Positions 1 through 10,904 of a DNA stretch of 64,000 nucleotides are shown piece after piece (position 1 is the stretch's first letter; each line of letters starts with the position of its first letter). The DNA is taken from contig NC_133534.1 of assembly GCF_048544455.1 (NCBI RefSeq), positions 30,394,217 to 30,458,216 on the forward strand, read 5' to 3'. The position numbers and the translations under genes were made by a program. Source of the stretch: Silene latifolia. Taxonomy: Eukaryota; Streptophyta; Magnoliopsida; Caryophyllales; Caryophyllaceae. The notes beneath the pieces were generated by a model. The model saw only the letters and a list, made by a program, of their open reading frames with translations, made no database searches and was not told the origin of the DNA.

Positions 1-679
1 AAAAATAATATGGACTCCATATTAGGTATAATGGCCGAAATAATGGAGGAGGATTAGGCTTAAATTATGTTGATATTTTAATAAGAAACATAATGATGAA
101 AAAGCTAATCTAGCCATGCAAGTCTACTCACCTTGTGAAGACCACTATGGGCATGCATTGGCTCCCTAAAAGGGCTCCTCTCCACCGGTTTTAGAAGAGG
201 TAATTAGAGAGTTTTCCTCTCTAATTATTCATTCATTCATTCACATTATTTTTGCTAGTATTAGAAAGATAATATCCTCTCAACATTTGAGTGTAAAATT
301 AGAGAGATAAAATACTCCAAAACTCTTCTCCTCTACCTGGTTTTAGGAGATTATATACCAACTATTTTGGTTCAATTTTCACAAGATTAATATTATACTA
401 GTACTTATAATATTAATTAGATTAAGAGAAAGCCTTGGGTATAAAGCTTAGGGAGAGATCTTATTCTTAGATCTTGTTCATCCATTGGAATAGCTCAAGA
501 ACAAGAAGAGAAAGGTGATCTCTCTTGTGCCCAATATAGCCGAAATATTGAATGTAAGGACATTATTTCTCTTCTTTTATATTATTGTTTGCATGCATAA
601 GATCCGTTTTAATTTTATGACAAATTAATTAGACATATATGAGTATGTTAAATATGTATATGAATCTACATTTCCATCA
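1..679 (+). repeat. 3' part of a Copia-type LTR, truncated by window edge
   Basis: The end resembles the LTR end of Copia element D in order and wording: a 'ttgggt' block, 'atagctcaagaaca', 'tgtgccc', 'aatgtaagga', 'gcatgca', then an AT-rich run ending in CA at 678-679. Sequence of host element B's LTR resumes immediately afterwards. It is probably the 3' LTR or a solo LTR of a family related to D, inserted in B's 5' LTR. The left end lies outside the window, so no target duplication can be checked. No coding potential was seen. Confidence 0.6.
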
Positions 680-773
680 CTTGCATCTAGTAGGAAACAT
701 GTTTGTATGATCAAATCCCATGAATTCCCTATAAGCCTATGACACCCTAGTGCTTTTAATCAATTATTTACAT
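680..773 (+). repeat. Remnant of element B 5' LTR
   Basis: The stretch from 'gcatctagtagg' through 'gacaccctagtgcttttaat' matches B's own 3' LTR at about 45106-45200 and, less closely, C's LTR at 58610-58690. Similarity stops abruptly near 773. The rest of this LTR, with the PBS and the start of gag, has been replaced by unrelated sequence. Confidence 0.7.
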
Positions 774-1437
774 TATTTGGTAAATGGATGTTTAATTTCC
801 GTTTTGACATGCAAATCAATCTAAATCCAACTTCGACATCAATTTCTTGGTACATGCATAAACAACCGTCTTAGCAAACTTTCACATGTTAGGTTAAACT
901 TTTGGATGTGCATTCATGCATTTACCGTTTTATAAACTTTTGCACTTAAACCACCGTGATCGATCAGTAGAGGCCGCTAACGCGGGCGGGATTGGGTGTC
1001 CTATAAAGGGCTTCCCAATACGTACCCTCACCCCTTACTCAGATCCTTTGGATAGTGGATGGCCTTATCCAGGGCATACGAGAGTCATTTTAGGCATAGA
1101 ATGCTAAAAAGGGAACGAGTCCTTATCTTTAGTACCTATGTCAAAAACCGCTTTTTGCCTTGATTGACCTAGGTATAAAGTGGATTCGAATGGGTTCCAA
1201 GCATCCCACAAATGCTTGGTGGCGACTCCGAACAGAAACAACATCGTTTCGAGACCTTTGCCGAGACAAAACCGACTGATCTAAAGCGATCCGGTCGAAA
1301 GCATTTTTACGCCGCCGAGCGTGGCTTTCAAAAGACCGCTGAATGTCCACGGATTGGCATTGCGTGCAGGTGGCCCGTGACTACGGACCGGCAGGCGGCA
1401 TCGCGCCCGCACGCCGGCCTGTGGCCCATGTCCACAC
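774..1437 (+). other. Foreign segment resembling a Tat/Ogre-type LTR end and leader
   Basis: About 660 bp unlike B or C, GC-rich toward its right end. At 1220 it has TGGCGACTCC, which resembles the start of tRNA-Arg-type primer-binding sites of Tat/Ogre elements (from memory, not exact beyond this core). It follows a stretch with a 'cctataaagggc' TATA-like block at about 1000. It occupies the place where C has its LTR end, PBS and gag start. No flanking duplication is visible at 773/774 or 1437/1438, so recombination or insertion plus deletion is likelier than a simple insertion. Short ORFs here look spurious. Confidence 0.45.
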
Positions 1438-2488
1438 TACCAAATGGTACTCCCACACCACAACATTTGACCGGTAATTTCATTGCAAAATCTGCATTTA
1501 TACAACTAGTAGAGAGAAGTCAATTTGGAGGGATGCCTAGTGAAGACCCTCATTCTCATATGGAGACTTTTTGTAACTATTGTGATGCGATTTCTTAAAC
1601 CGGAGTTACTCAAGACAAAATTCGATGGGTCTTATTTCCTCTTTCTTTGATTGGTACCGCGAAACATTGGTTAAAGAGCCTTGATAAGGCTACTCCTGGT
1701 ATTGACTCATGGAAGAAATTGGCACTTGCTTTCGACAAAAAGTTCTATCCTCCGGAAAGGACTAACATGTTGAGAGCCCAAATCACCGGGTTCAAACAAA
1801 GGGACGAAGAATCTTTCTATGAAGCTTGGGAGAGATTCAAGGATACTTGCCGATCTTGTCCACATCATTGATTTAGCGAGTGGTTCCCTGTACAACAATT
1901 TTGGAACGGTCTATATGAAGACTCCCGAAACATTCTCAGTATGGGATTAAATGGTATGTTCACCTAATTTGACGATAATCAAACATGGAACAAGATTGAG
2001 GAAATGGCGGTCCATAACTCACAATATAGTAGACCTCAGAAGGCTACTAGAGGAGGAAAGCATGAATTGGACTCTATTACTCAATTGGGTTCTCAACTTA
2101 GTGCTCATATTGATACCATTAATTTGAAGTTTGAGAAGTCTATGGCTAAGCTTGAAGAAGCCTCCAAATCACCTAGACAACATGTTAATGCCAGGGTGGC
2201 ATCTTCATCAATTCCAAGTGGAGTATGTGAGAGTTGTGGAACTTTGGGACATGACCAAAGTGAATGTAGGAGAACAAGTGAATGCTTTTCAAGCATACAA
2301 GAGTGGTACCCCTTATTCCATCTATTACAATGAAAACACCAAATTCCATCCAAACCTCTCATACAAAAGCCAAAATGTTCAAAACCCTAAAATAACATAG
2401 ACCCCACCTCCAATGAGAAACCAAGCTGAAAGACCCTTTTACAATCAAAACCAAAGTTATCAAAATCAACCTCCATACAATTAAAAAA
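1438..2488 (+). pseudogene. gag fragment of element B (5' piece)
   Basis: It encodes the retrotransposon Gag region. Translated blocks match C's gag almost residue for residue: the 'VERSQFGGMPSEDPHSHMETF' region, the 'RAQITGFKQRDEESF' block and a CX2CX4HX4C zinc knuckle (C-E-S-C...H...C) at about 2230-2270. In-frame stops include TAA at 1596, TGA at 1869 and a TAA near 1965. Compared with C these replace CAA, GGA and GAA. There is also a frame shift near 2280. The N-terminus is missing because of the foreign segment, and the frame is then cut by element A after base 2493. It is not functional. Confidence 0.85.
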
Positions 2489-2777
2489 ATGACTGATGCG
2501 TGTCTTTTATAAGATATTTTACATCCCATTTTACACGCATTTCAGAGCTCATTCATGTAGTTTATGCTACATTTCTCCCTATTTCCGTCTACTTCCGTAT
2601 TTTTGTACATTATTGCAGAAATGTGAAGAATCCGGCGGAAATCGAGCTAAATCCGTCCCCGAGTATCATGCATTGCATTTGACGTGAAGTATTCACCCGA
2701 GGAACGAGCTTGGTGCGCAATTCAAGGCCCAAAAGACAAGTCCACGAGTTTTAAGAAGTCAAGTAGCAGCTCAAGCA

Positions 2778-2879
2778 GTCGATCGACCACTGCCATCAGT
2801 CGATCGACCAATCATCGGGTGCCAGAAGCTACTGTTTACTGAAGACCAGTCGATCGACTAGTCCTAGCAGTCGATCGAC
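2778..2879 (+). promoter_or_regulatory. Phased palindrome quartet in U3 of A 5' LTR
   Basis: GTCGATCGAC starts at 2778, 2799, 2849 and 2870: two pairs spaced 21 bp, 50 bp apart. It lies about 90 bp upstream of the TATA box at 2970. A further pair with 21-bp spacing is at 3371 and 3392. The 3' LTR keeps the same layout (9690, 9711, 9761, 9782, 10283, 10304). The role is unknown. The placement suggests binding sites upstream of the promoter. Confidence 0.7.
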
Positions 2880-2969
2880 CAAATTGCTATTCCAGACGAG
2901 AATTAAAAGACCGTGAATCTTGAAGCCCAAAGTTATGTTAGGTTTAGGAAATAAAGCTACGTTAGTTGC

Positions 2970-2976
2970 TATATAA
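2970..2976 (+). promoter_or_regulatory. TATA box of A 5' LTR
   Basis: TATATAA in the context 'gctatataacg', repeated at 9882-9888 in the 3' LTR. It is the only strong TATA close downstream of the palindrome quartet. Transcription would begin some 30 bp further on (inference). Confidence 0.55.
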
Positions 2977-3992
2977 CGTAACCTAGAAACATCAGTTTGA
3001 TGGGAGTTTAGAATCAAGTTTTTATACAGTAACATTTAGTTGATAATTAGGGTTTGGAATATTGTTGAGCATTGGATTTTTAGTTCTTATTCCTAATCTT
3101 TCCTCTATAATCTCGGTATTCTTCTGCCCTATTTTCAGTTCTTCTTTATTTTATCATTAGTATAGAATTGCTAGTTAAGTTCCCAAAACCAATTCATTTG
3201 TTTATGTTAATTGTTTACTTTATCGTTTCAAGCATGAATTCAGTAGTTAATTTCATCGTCATTATTATTGTTTTTACCCTTAGCATGAGTAGCTAGATTA
3301 TTTGTGCTAGGATGTAGGCGAATTATAGCGTAGGCGGCATAGTGTTAAATTGGACTGAATTCGCATGTTAGTCGATCGACTGACATACTTGGTCGATCGA
3401 CTGACCTCGTGAGGTTACCCTTCGTTTTAATTGGTTTTAATGTTGTATTTAACGAATCGAATGCATGCGACCAGTTAGATGCTTAATTTATGACTGACCC
3501 ATTAGATCGAAAGATAGGAAAAGTTATTTGATCACCAATTAAGATGACTAAACTGTGCTGAGATCCAAAGATAGATATAGTTTAGACCGTTAGTCACTTT
3601 TCAGGACGAGAGTCAGTATTAGTGATATTAGGGACCTATAGCGAGATCGAAAGATGTTATTTGTTAAGAGTGGACCGAGAGGACCTCTTGTTTCCCGCCT
3701 CACTTGTGTTTGATTCAGACCGACTTAGTATGCTGCCGCCAAAGCTTTAATGAACCTACCATCCTAGTACCCCTTCCTTATCTGTTTAAGCCATCTTTTT
3801 AGTTTACTGTTTTTATTTATTCTTAGCCGTAGATCAATCCAATTCAACCCCCACAATTGTTACCTTAGATTGAATTTAATCAACTAGAATTTACATCTGC
3901 CTCTCTGTGGTTCGACCCGACTGCCGCTAGCTATAGTTGTAGTTGGAAATTATAAATATTATTTTTGACACCTCACGACGGGTATCAAATTT

Positions 3993-4010
3993 TGGCGCCG
4001 TTGCCGGGGA
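3993..4010 (+). promoter_or_regulatory. Primer-binding site of A, tRNA-Asp
   Basis: TGGCGCCGTTGCCGGGGA, 18 of 18 bases complementary to the 3' end of plant tRNA-Asp. It lies five bases after the LTR end. This PBS type is typical of the Athila group. Confidence 0.95.
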
Positions 4011-4111
4011 GGCAATAGTTCTAATTTTAGTTGTTTTAGTTTTAGTCTTACTTAGTTTAAGGGACTTCTGTTCCTTAAACTTTTCTTATATTCTTTTTGT
4101 AGTTTCTTCTT

Positions 4112-5648
4112 ATGCGCAGGTCACAGGGTGGTGAACTAGTACCATTTGATCCTGAGATAGAGAAATCTTTGCGCGAGTTGAGACGATCACAAAGGGTATT
4201 ACCGACAGAGGAAGAGCTGAGTACTCTGTCAAGCTATCACGAGAACGAGCTGTTCGAGGAAGACCCACAGTTATCACTCGTTTCGACGTCTTCAGTCGAG
4301 ACAGTCACTTCTCAAGAGATTCCAGTCATGGCCGAGGAAGCGAGTATAGCTAGTCATTCTGAGCCGACAGCGGCAAATTTATATAAGGGGTTCGAATTAC
4401 CAGGAGATGCCAGGAAGTTCGAACCAAAGCCTTCATACATTAACATGGTTGAGAGAAACCAGTTCGGGGGAGCTGCAAATGAAGATGCAGCTAAGCATAT
4501 GGAGACCTTTATTTACTACTGCTGTTCCATACCCCCACCAGCCGGTGTGACCCAAGACCAGATCAAGGAGACCATGTTTATCTTCTCCCTTCGTGATGCT
4601 GCAAGGGAGTGGTATAGAGATCTGGATCGAGCTGCTCATGGGATCACTAACTGGAATTCCTTGGCATTGGCATTCTACAAAAAGTACTTTTCTTCTTCTA
4701 AGACGATTGCTATTAGAGCCCAAATCACAAGTTTCAAACAAGGGTCGGATGAGAACTTCCACGAGGCATGGGTCCGATTTAAGAAGCTGGTGCGAACCAT
4801 ACCGCACCATGGTTTCGAAAAATGAAGCTTGTGCAATCATTTCTATAATGGGTTGTATGACGATCAGAGGGCTATTTTGGATGCTGCATCCAATGGCCGA
4901 TTTGCTGAGAACTTGGGAGAGACCAAGGGGTGGAAGATAATCGACGATCTAGCCACCCACAAGGCTGAGTATGGGAATTCTAGAGGGAACCAGAGGAGAG
5001 CTGCTGAATCTTCCTCTATTACTGCACTTGAAGCTCTCACTGCGAGATTTGACAAATATGAATTGGGAGGAGCTTCTAAAGGTGGGATGTACCAAGTAAA
5101 TCTTTGTGTCGACGGTCCTTTCGTAAATGCGTGAAAGGTGTGGAGCTGAGGGACACGTTTCGAAGAATTGCCCTAGTCCTTTTGAGTCTTGTGCTGCCTT
5201 TTAACACTATAGGCAGACAAACACCTAATATGAGCCCAACGTTCATCCCAACCTGAGGTGGAGTAGCCAGAATGTCCTAAACCCAATTCCACCTCCGCAG
5301 CAGCAACCCTATGTGCCCCCTCATCAAAAGTAACAAAAATATCAAAAACCTCCTAATGTGTCGCAGCAGCAACAACAATCCCATAGTTCTGATTTTGCAG
5401 AGTTTAAGAACTTGTTGATGAAGGAGTCCCAAGAAAGAGAGGCCGGGATGAAGCTACTAGAGAGCCAAATTGCTCAATTTGCTAGTAAGAGCACCTCTCG
5501 AGCTCCGGGACACTTACCGACTCAAACCGACCAAAAGGAGACTTTAAACACCATTACGTTGAGGAGTGGGTCCACCCTGGAGGGGCCTGCCATGGTCGAG
5601 GATGCTGTTGAAAAGAATGAGGCAGATCCGAGTCAAAAGAAAGCTTAA
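4112..5648 (+). pseudogene. gag of element A
   Basis: It encodes Gag, the particle-forming protein that would bind element RNA. The start ATG at 4112 gives a basic N-terminus followed by 'PFDPEIEKSL', which parallels C's gag start. The retrotransposon gag domain spans about residues 105-235, with 'VERNQFGGAANED', an 'REWYRDLDRAAHG' block and 'EAWVRFKKL'. One in-frame TGA at 4823 interrupts it, after which the same frame continues to 5134. The zinc knuckle (C-G-A-E-G-H...C) is visible near 5140-5170 in a different frame, so there is at least one frame shift. The C-terminal part continues as an open frame at 5358-5648, ending in TAA. Only a few lesions separate it from an open gene. Confidence 0.85.
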
Positions 5649-7200
5649 ACGAATAATTCAAAGAAAAAGGCGTCTACCAGGGGTATATCGATCGATCGAT
5701 CGATACACCTTGGTCGATCGACTGATATGCGGGTTACAGCAGCTTCTGGAACTGTGCACCTTGGTCGATCGACTGAGGGTAGTGGTCGATCGACCAAGAT
5801 TACTGCTGATAACGAGATTGTTCGTCCTCCGATGCCCGACAACTTGAGGGACTATTTGTTTCGGGGCACGACAACTCCGAAAATGTCAGGATCAGACCCG
5901 AGTGCTGAGGGGTCCGTCCCAATTCCGAAGTTCGATCCAATGACGGTCAATGGCTCACATTTGAGATGGTCTGAGGAGGATTCGAGCTTTAACAAGGAGA
6001 AAGCAGTGGACTTCCAGCCTAAGTCCACGGATGCCGGCATGCGCAACTTAGAGGAGAGGGCTAAGGTACTCCTTACAGCCCGATATCCGGAGAGACTAGT
6101 GCCAACAAAGGAACATGTATCTTTTAGTAAGTTTGAAAAAGTTATTCGTAGCTTGAATGTACAGGTACCCTTCCTTGAGTTAGTTAACCAAGTGCCAGCA
6201 TACACTAAATTCATGAAACAACTCCTGTCTAAGAAAAAGTCGCTTGAACATGTTCACACTGTTGCATTAACCAAAGAGTCATACTCTTACTTGTCTCACA
6301 CTGCACCCCATAAGCTAGAGGACCCGAGTAGCTTTTCTGTTCCTTGCAATATAGGTACCTTCTCTATTGAGAAGGCATTATGTGACTTAGGAGCTAGTAT
6401 AAGTGTCATGCCTTTGAGTCTAGCTAGAAAGCTCAAGTTGACTAGGTTCACAGTGACAGATATGACAGTTCAGATGGCTGACCGATCTACGGTCCAGCCA
6501 ATAAGAGTCTTAGAGGACATCCCTGTCCAAATAGGGAAGCTCTTCTTCCCCGTCGACTTTGTCGTACTTGACATGCCTGAGGATGCTCATATACCCATTA
6601 TTTTGGGTAGGCCATTTCTGCACACTGCTGGTGCAGTCATAGATATCGGTCTAGGAACCTTGACTTTCAAAGTGGGAAAGCATTCTATTGTTTTTGCCCA
6701 ACCTGCTAAGAAAAAGGACCCCATGTGGCCTGTGACTTGTAACACGGTTTCTGAAAAGAAATCATACTTTGTGCTTCCTGAATTGCCTGTCTCTACTACT
6801 ACTTCTGTGTCAACCCCTCCGCCTCAGACTGGGAGCAAAAAGGAGGAAGAATCTGCTGTTTTAGATGTTGCAGGAGCTGGTTTGGGGAAGGGTTTTGCTG
6901 CAAGTTGCTCCAGCTGTAAAGAAGCCTATCATTCAAAGAGGAGGTCTTGGTTGCCTGAGTTATGGAATTGATGAGGTAGTTGATGACGAGCCAGTCAAAG
7001 CCAGAAAGTCTGATTTGGATTCTGAGAAGCCCGAAGAGATCCTTGACTGGGGAGATGATGAGAATGTTGATCCGTTGAGTCATACGGATGTGGAAGCTAA
7101 GAAGGGTGCAACTGCTCAAATAAGCACCGTTGAGGCTACCTCTAGTAGCCAGAAGCCGACGAAGTGGGCCATACCGTGGTCATTCTTGATCAACTATTAG
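5649..7200 (+). pseudogene. Aspartic protease region of A gag-pro
   Basis: An open frame at 5727-6971 (same frame as 5358-5648, past one stop) carries a retropepsin-like domain. It has 'CDLGASISVMP' with the catalytic Asp near residue 220 of this ORF, then 'MADRSTVQPIRVLEDIPVQI' and 'IPIILGRPFLHTAGAV'. The motif is D-L-G rather than the usual D-T/S-G. B and C have the same, so this is a family trait, not damage. The coding continues in another frame to 7200 with an acidic tail, so a frame shift lies near 6910. Three palindrome sites (5713, 5764, 5784) fall inside the coding linker, where they encode repeated G-R-S-T. No polymerase follows. Confidence 0.8.
5688..5793 (+). promoter_or_regulatory. 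Phased palindromes inside A gag-pro linker
   Basis: A run of overlapping TCGATCGA (5688-5704) is followed by GTCGATCGAC at 5713, 5764 and 5784. The spacing is about 21, 51 and 20 bp, the same plan as in the LTR. It sits in the coding linker between gag and protease. Confidence 0.65.
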
Positions 7201-7441
7201 TTGATCGAGCTCTTCATAAACTTCATTTCATTTGCTTTTGTTAAGACAATTTTTATTGATTTTGTGTGCGCGAAAACTTCGCATTTTATTTTGCTTGATT
7301 AGGATTTTATACGTTTGAGTCTATATTTTGGGTTGTGCGCAATTTTGGGCGCGTACTATTGTGCACTTGCAGGTTTTTAGACCTCATTAGCTCAAGTTAT
7401 TGAGCAAATACGAAGAAATAAGGAGTACAACAGTATTTTCA

Positions 7442-7542
7442 GTCGATCGACTGGCTACCTTGGTCGATCGACTGAGTTGCACTTTCCAGGAGCTACTGTT
7501 CCCGACACATTGGTCGATCGACTGTTGCCCTAGTTGATCGAC
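7442..7542 (+). promoter_or_regulatory. Phased palindrome quartet downstream of A gag-pro
   Basis: GTCGATCGAC at 7442, 7463 and 7513, with a one-base variant GTTGATCGAC at 7533. Spacing is 21, 50 and 20 bp, the same module as in the LTR. The central gap shares 'gagctactgtt' with the LTR gap ('aagctactgtt'). Confidence 0.7.
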
Positions 7543-8682
7543 CAAGGACGCTGATGTACCTGTTCACGACCTCTCCCCTGCTGTGTTTGGTCGATATGCG
7601 GACTTAAGGGAGTTTTCTACTCCACTTTATTTTCTGTCCGATCATTTATTTCTTCTAATTTTCTCGTTCGTGCACGTATTTACCGCTTCAAAATTATTTT
7701 CTCGGTTTTATGCGTGGTTTTGCTTGTCTTTCAGGTACCTTTTAGTAGCACTGCTGGCTACTGAAACCTCCTAGCTCACGCTGGTTTGGGGAGGTTTCCT
7801 TTTTGCTGCGCTTAAAGTCTTGTAAGTTCCCGGTTTTCACTTCATGTCTTCTTTCATTTTACGCAAATTCCCACTTCTCTTTTCTTTCATTACATGATTT
7901 TGCACAATGGGGATATTGTGCGATTTGGTTTGGGGAAGGGTTTTGCGTCGCATATCATTTGCTTGCATTCACGTTTACATTTTGTTTTGCATTGTTGTTT
8001 CTTTCTTCATATACATCAAAATTAAAAAAAATTGAAAAATTTCAAAAATTTCCATAAAATGCACGTTTATTTTAGCATATAGGTCGAGTCGGAACGGTAG
8101 AATTTCAAGGATGATATTGCATTTTGCAGCTATTTTGCCTGAACCTTGCTAAATTAACATGTTATTAGTAGAATCGTATAAGTGCATATCCGCGAGTTTT
8201 CGTTAAATATCTTGCTGAACTTGAGACTTGACTTTGAAAATTGGCAAACTACATCATATTTCTGAGATTTAGAGGCTATAACTGGTGACATCTATGACCA
8301 GTTTATTTAGGAATGTGAGTAGTATTCCTTATGAGGTATGTCACATAAATGTGCATAAATATGAACTTAATCTGCTTAATACCTGTATGCATTCGGTTTG
8401 TGGTTCGTTGACACATGTGGTAGAGGTTTCCTTATTCGTTTTGCCCATGAACTCCACACTGCCAAAAATACCCTTTTTGTCCCATTTACTACATCCTACA
8501 TTCAGCTTGTCCTTTGTCAAGCTAGTAGTTTGGTTTTGGGATTGTTACTCATTTTTGGTGGCATATGCTCATGTTTGAGATAATTTTGGGAAAATGAAAA
8601 GAAGGAAAGAAAAAAAAGAGAAAGATAAAAAAAAATGATTCGAAAAAAGAAAAAAAAAAGGAGAGTTCTGTACTATTTAAGC

Positions 8683-8714
8683 CGTCGATCGACTGCCCCT
8701 ATAGGTCGATCGAC
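8683..8714 (+). promoter_or_regulatory. Palindrome pair in A 3' noncoding region
   Basis: GTCGATCGAC at 8683 and 8705, spaced 22 bp, just after an A-rich low-complexity run. Confidence 0.6.
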
Positions 8715-9391
8715 GGATGTTCGAGAAAGAGAAAGAATCAATTCGCATAATTCAAGCCTTTATCTTTTGGCGATTTTTTGCTCCCATGTATTATTCGTAT
8801 TTTATGGGGAGTTAGTTGATTACTTTTATCTCTGGAAATTGTGAGATTTGTGCTTGCTGTAGCACCGTTCCATTTGTTTATGAGCAAGAAGTTGGATGTT
8901 GCCATTTGGTTCCGTTTTGGTACTAGCTTGATCACCTGTACCTCCACTTTACCATAAATGTTTTGCCTCTTCTTACCCATACCTCACATATCCACATATA
9001 TACCTCGGCATGTGTCATGGTCTCTTGTTGGTTGGAATGCATATGTACGGTTGTAGAGATTGCTTTCATATTAGACTGCAGGCATGTTCTTATAGGTCGT
9101 AGTTAGGTGAGCGTCATTACATTTACTTCTTTCTATCTTACATATACTCACCGGTGTTTATTGAGTGACTTGAGCGACCCGTGAGAATCCAATTTGATAA
9201 GTCTCTACAGTTGACGGTTCAGTAGTTTTAACGACTCCATAACTCGTTTGCATGATTCATTTGCTAATTGATTGTTGGTTGTGCATTAAATTGGTTTGGG
9301 CTTTACATGTTGCACTTCGCTCTGAGATTGAACTCGTTCCATTAGGTCATTAGATCGAGTCTAGTTCTTGCTTGGGGACAAGCAAGGGTTT

Positions 9392-9405
9392 GGTTTGGGG
9401 AAGTT
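9392..9405 (+). promoter_or_regulatory. Polypurine tract of element A
   Basis: GGTTTGGGGAAGTT directly before the 3' LTR start at 9406. This is the expected site for plus-strand priming. Similar blocks occur at 6879, 7783 and 7927 in this element and at 15448 in B. Confidence 0.8.
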
Positions 9406-10899
9406 TGATGCGTGTCTTTTATATGATGTTTTACATCCCATTTTACACGCATTTCAGAGCTCATTCATGTAGTTTATGCTACATTTCTCCCTATTTCCGT
9501 CTACTTTCGTATTTTTGTACATTATTGCAGAAATGTGAAGAATCCGGCGGAAATCGAGCTAAATCCGTCCCCGAGTATCCTGCATTGCATTTGACGTGAA
9601 GTATTCACCCGAGGAACGAGCTTGGTGTGCAATTCAAGGCCCAAAAGACAAGTCCACGAGTTTTAAGAAGTCAAGTAGCAGCTCAAGCAGTCGATCGACC
9701 ACTGCCATCAGTCGATCGACCAACCATCGGGTGCCAGAAGCTACTGTTTACTGAAGACCAGTCGATCGACCAGTCCTAGCAGTCGATCGACCAAATTGCT
9801 ATTCCAGACGAGAATTGAAAGACCGTGAATCTTGAAGCCTAAAGTTATGTTAGGTTTAGGAAATAAAGCTACGTTAGTTGCTATATAACGTAATCTAGAA
9901 ACATCAGTTTGATGGGAGTTTAGAATCAAGTTTTTATACAGTAACATTTAGTTGATAATTAGGGTTTGGAATATTGTTGAGCATTGGATTTTTAGTTCTT
10001 ATTCCTAATCTTTCCTCTATAATCTCGGTATTCTTCTACCCTATTTTCAGTTCTTCTTTATTTTATCATTAGTATAGAATTGCTAGTTAAGTTCCCAAAA
10101 CCAATTCATTTGTTTATGTTAATTGTTTACTTTATCGTTTCAAGCATGAATTCAGTAGTTAATTTCATCGTCATTATTATTGTTTTTACCCTTAGCATGA
10201 GTAGCTAGATTATTTGTGCTAGGATGTAGGCGAATTATAGCATAGGCGGCATAGTGTTAAATTGGACTGAATTCGCATGTCTGTCGATCGACTGACATAC
10301 TTGGTCGATCGACTGACCTCGTGAGGTTACCCTTTGTTTTAATTGGTTTTAATGTTGTATTTAACGAATCGAATGCATGCGACCAGTTAGATGCTTAATT
10401 TATGACTGACCCATTAGATCGAAAGATAGGGAAAGTTATTTGATCACCAATTAAGATGACTAAACTGTGCTGAGATCGAAAGATAGATATAGTTTAGACC
10501 GTTAGTCACTTTTCAGTACGAGAGTCAGTATTAGTGATATTTGGGACCTATAGCGAGATCGAAAGATGTTATTTGTTAAGAGTGGACCGAGAGGACCTCT
10601 TGTTTCCCGCCTCACTTGTGTTTGATTCAGATCGACTTAGTATGCTGCCGCCAAAGCTTTAATGAACCGACCATCCTAGTACCCCTTCCTTATCTGTTTA
10701 AGCCGTCTTTTTAGTTTTTTGTTTTTATTTATTCTTAGCCATAGACCAATCCAATTCAACCCCCACAATTGTTACCTTAGACTGAATTTAATCAACTAGA
10801 ATTTACATCTGCCTCTCTGTGGTTCGACCCGACTGCCGCTAGCTATAGTTGTATTTGGAAATTATAAATCTTATTTTTGACACCTCACGACGGGTATCA
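9406..10899 (+). repeat. 3' LTR of element A
   Basis: 1494 bp, TG to CA, about 2% different from the 5' LTR with no length change. It is followed by the ATGAC duplication at 10900-10904, after which B's gag resumes. It carries the same six palindromes and a TATA box at 9882. Confidence 0.95.
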
Positions 10900-10904
10900 A
10901 TGAC

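Larger units (their letters stand above)
2494..3987 (+). repeat. 5' LTR of element A
   Basis: It starts TGATGCG and ends GGTATCA. A near-identical partner of the same length lies at 9406-10899. It contains a TATA box at 2970 and six copies of the palindrome GTCGATCGAC (2778, 2799, 2849, 2870, 3371, 3392). Short ORFs inside it are repeated in the 3' LTR and are not genes. Confidence 0.95.
7201..9391 (+). other. 3' noncoding region of element A
   Basis: About 2.2 kb without a credible ORF, where a complete element would carry polymerase. It has palindrome clusters at 7442-7542 (21-50-20 bp spacing) and 8683-8714 (22 bp), an A-rich stretch near 8585-8665, and two PPT-like blocks (GGTTTGGGGA at 7783 and 7927). 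Short ORFs here are low-complexity and unrecognised. Confidence 0.75.
2494..10899 (+). mobile_element. Athila-like gag-protease LTR retrotransposon A (complete, non-autonomous)
   Basis: It is bounded by two 1494-bp LTRs (2494-3987 and 9406-10899) that begin TG and end CA, and flanked by a perfect 5-bp duplication ATGAC (2489-2493 and 10900-10904). The PBS matches plant tRNA-Asp, as known for the Athila group. The interior has gag and an aspartic protease domain but no reverse transcriptase, RNase H or integrase, so it would need polymerase in trans. I counted roughly 30 differences between the LTRs (about 2%), which suggests an insertion within the last one or two million years at usual plant rates (inference). 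It carries 20 exact copies of GTCGATCGAC. Confidence 0.95.

Noticed and set aside
916..1598. ORFs at 916-1107 and 1212-1598 as genes
   Set aside because: The first lies in LTR-like sequence. The second joins foreign leader to B gag by chance. Neither has a supporting motif upstream of 1438.
2829..3035. Repeated minus-strand ORF also at 9741-9947
   Set aside because: It lies in the two LTR copies of element A and owes its duplication to them; no protein motif.
8585..8665. A-rich run as a LINE or SINE tail
   Set aside because: No retroposon body or target duplication next to it; it is internal to element A's noncoding region.
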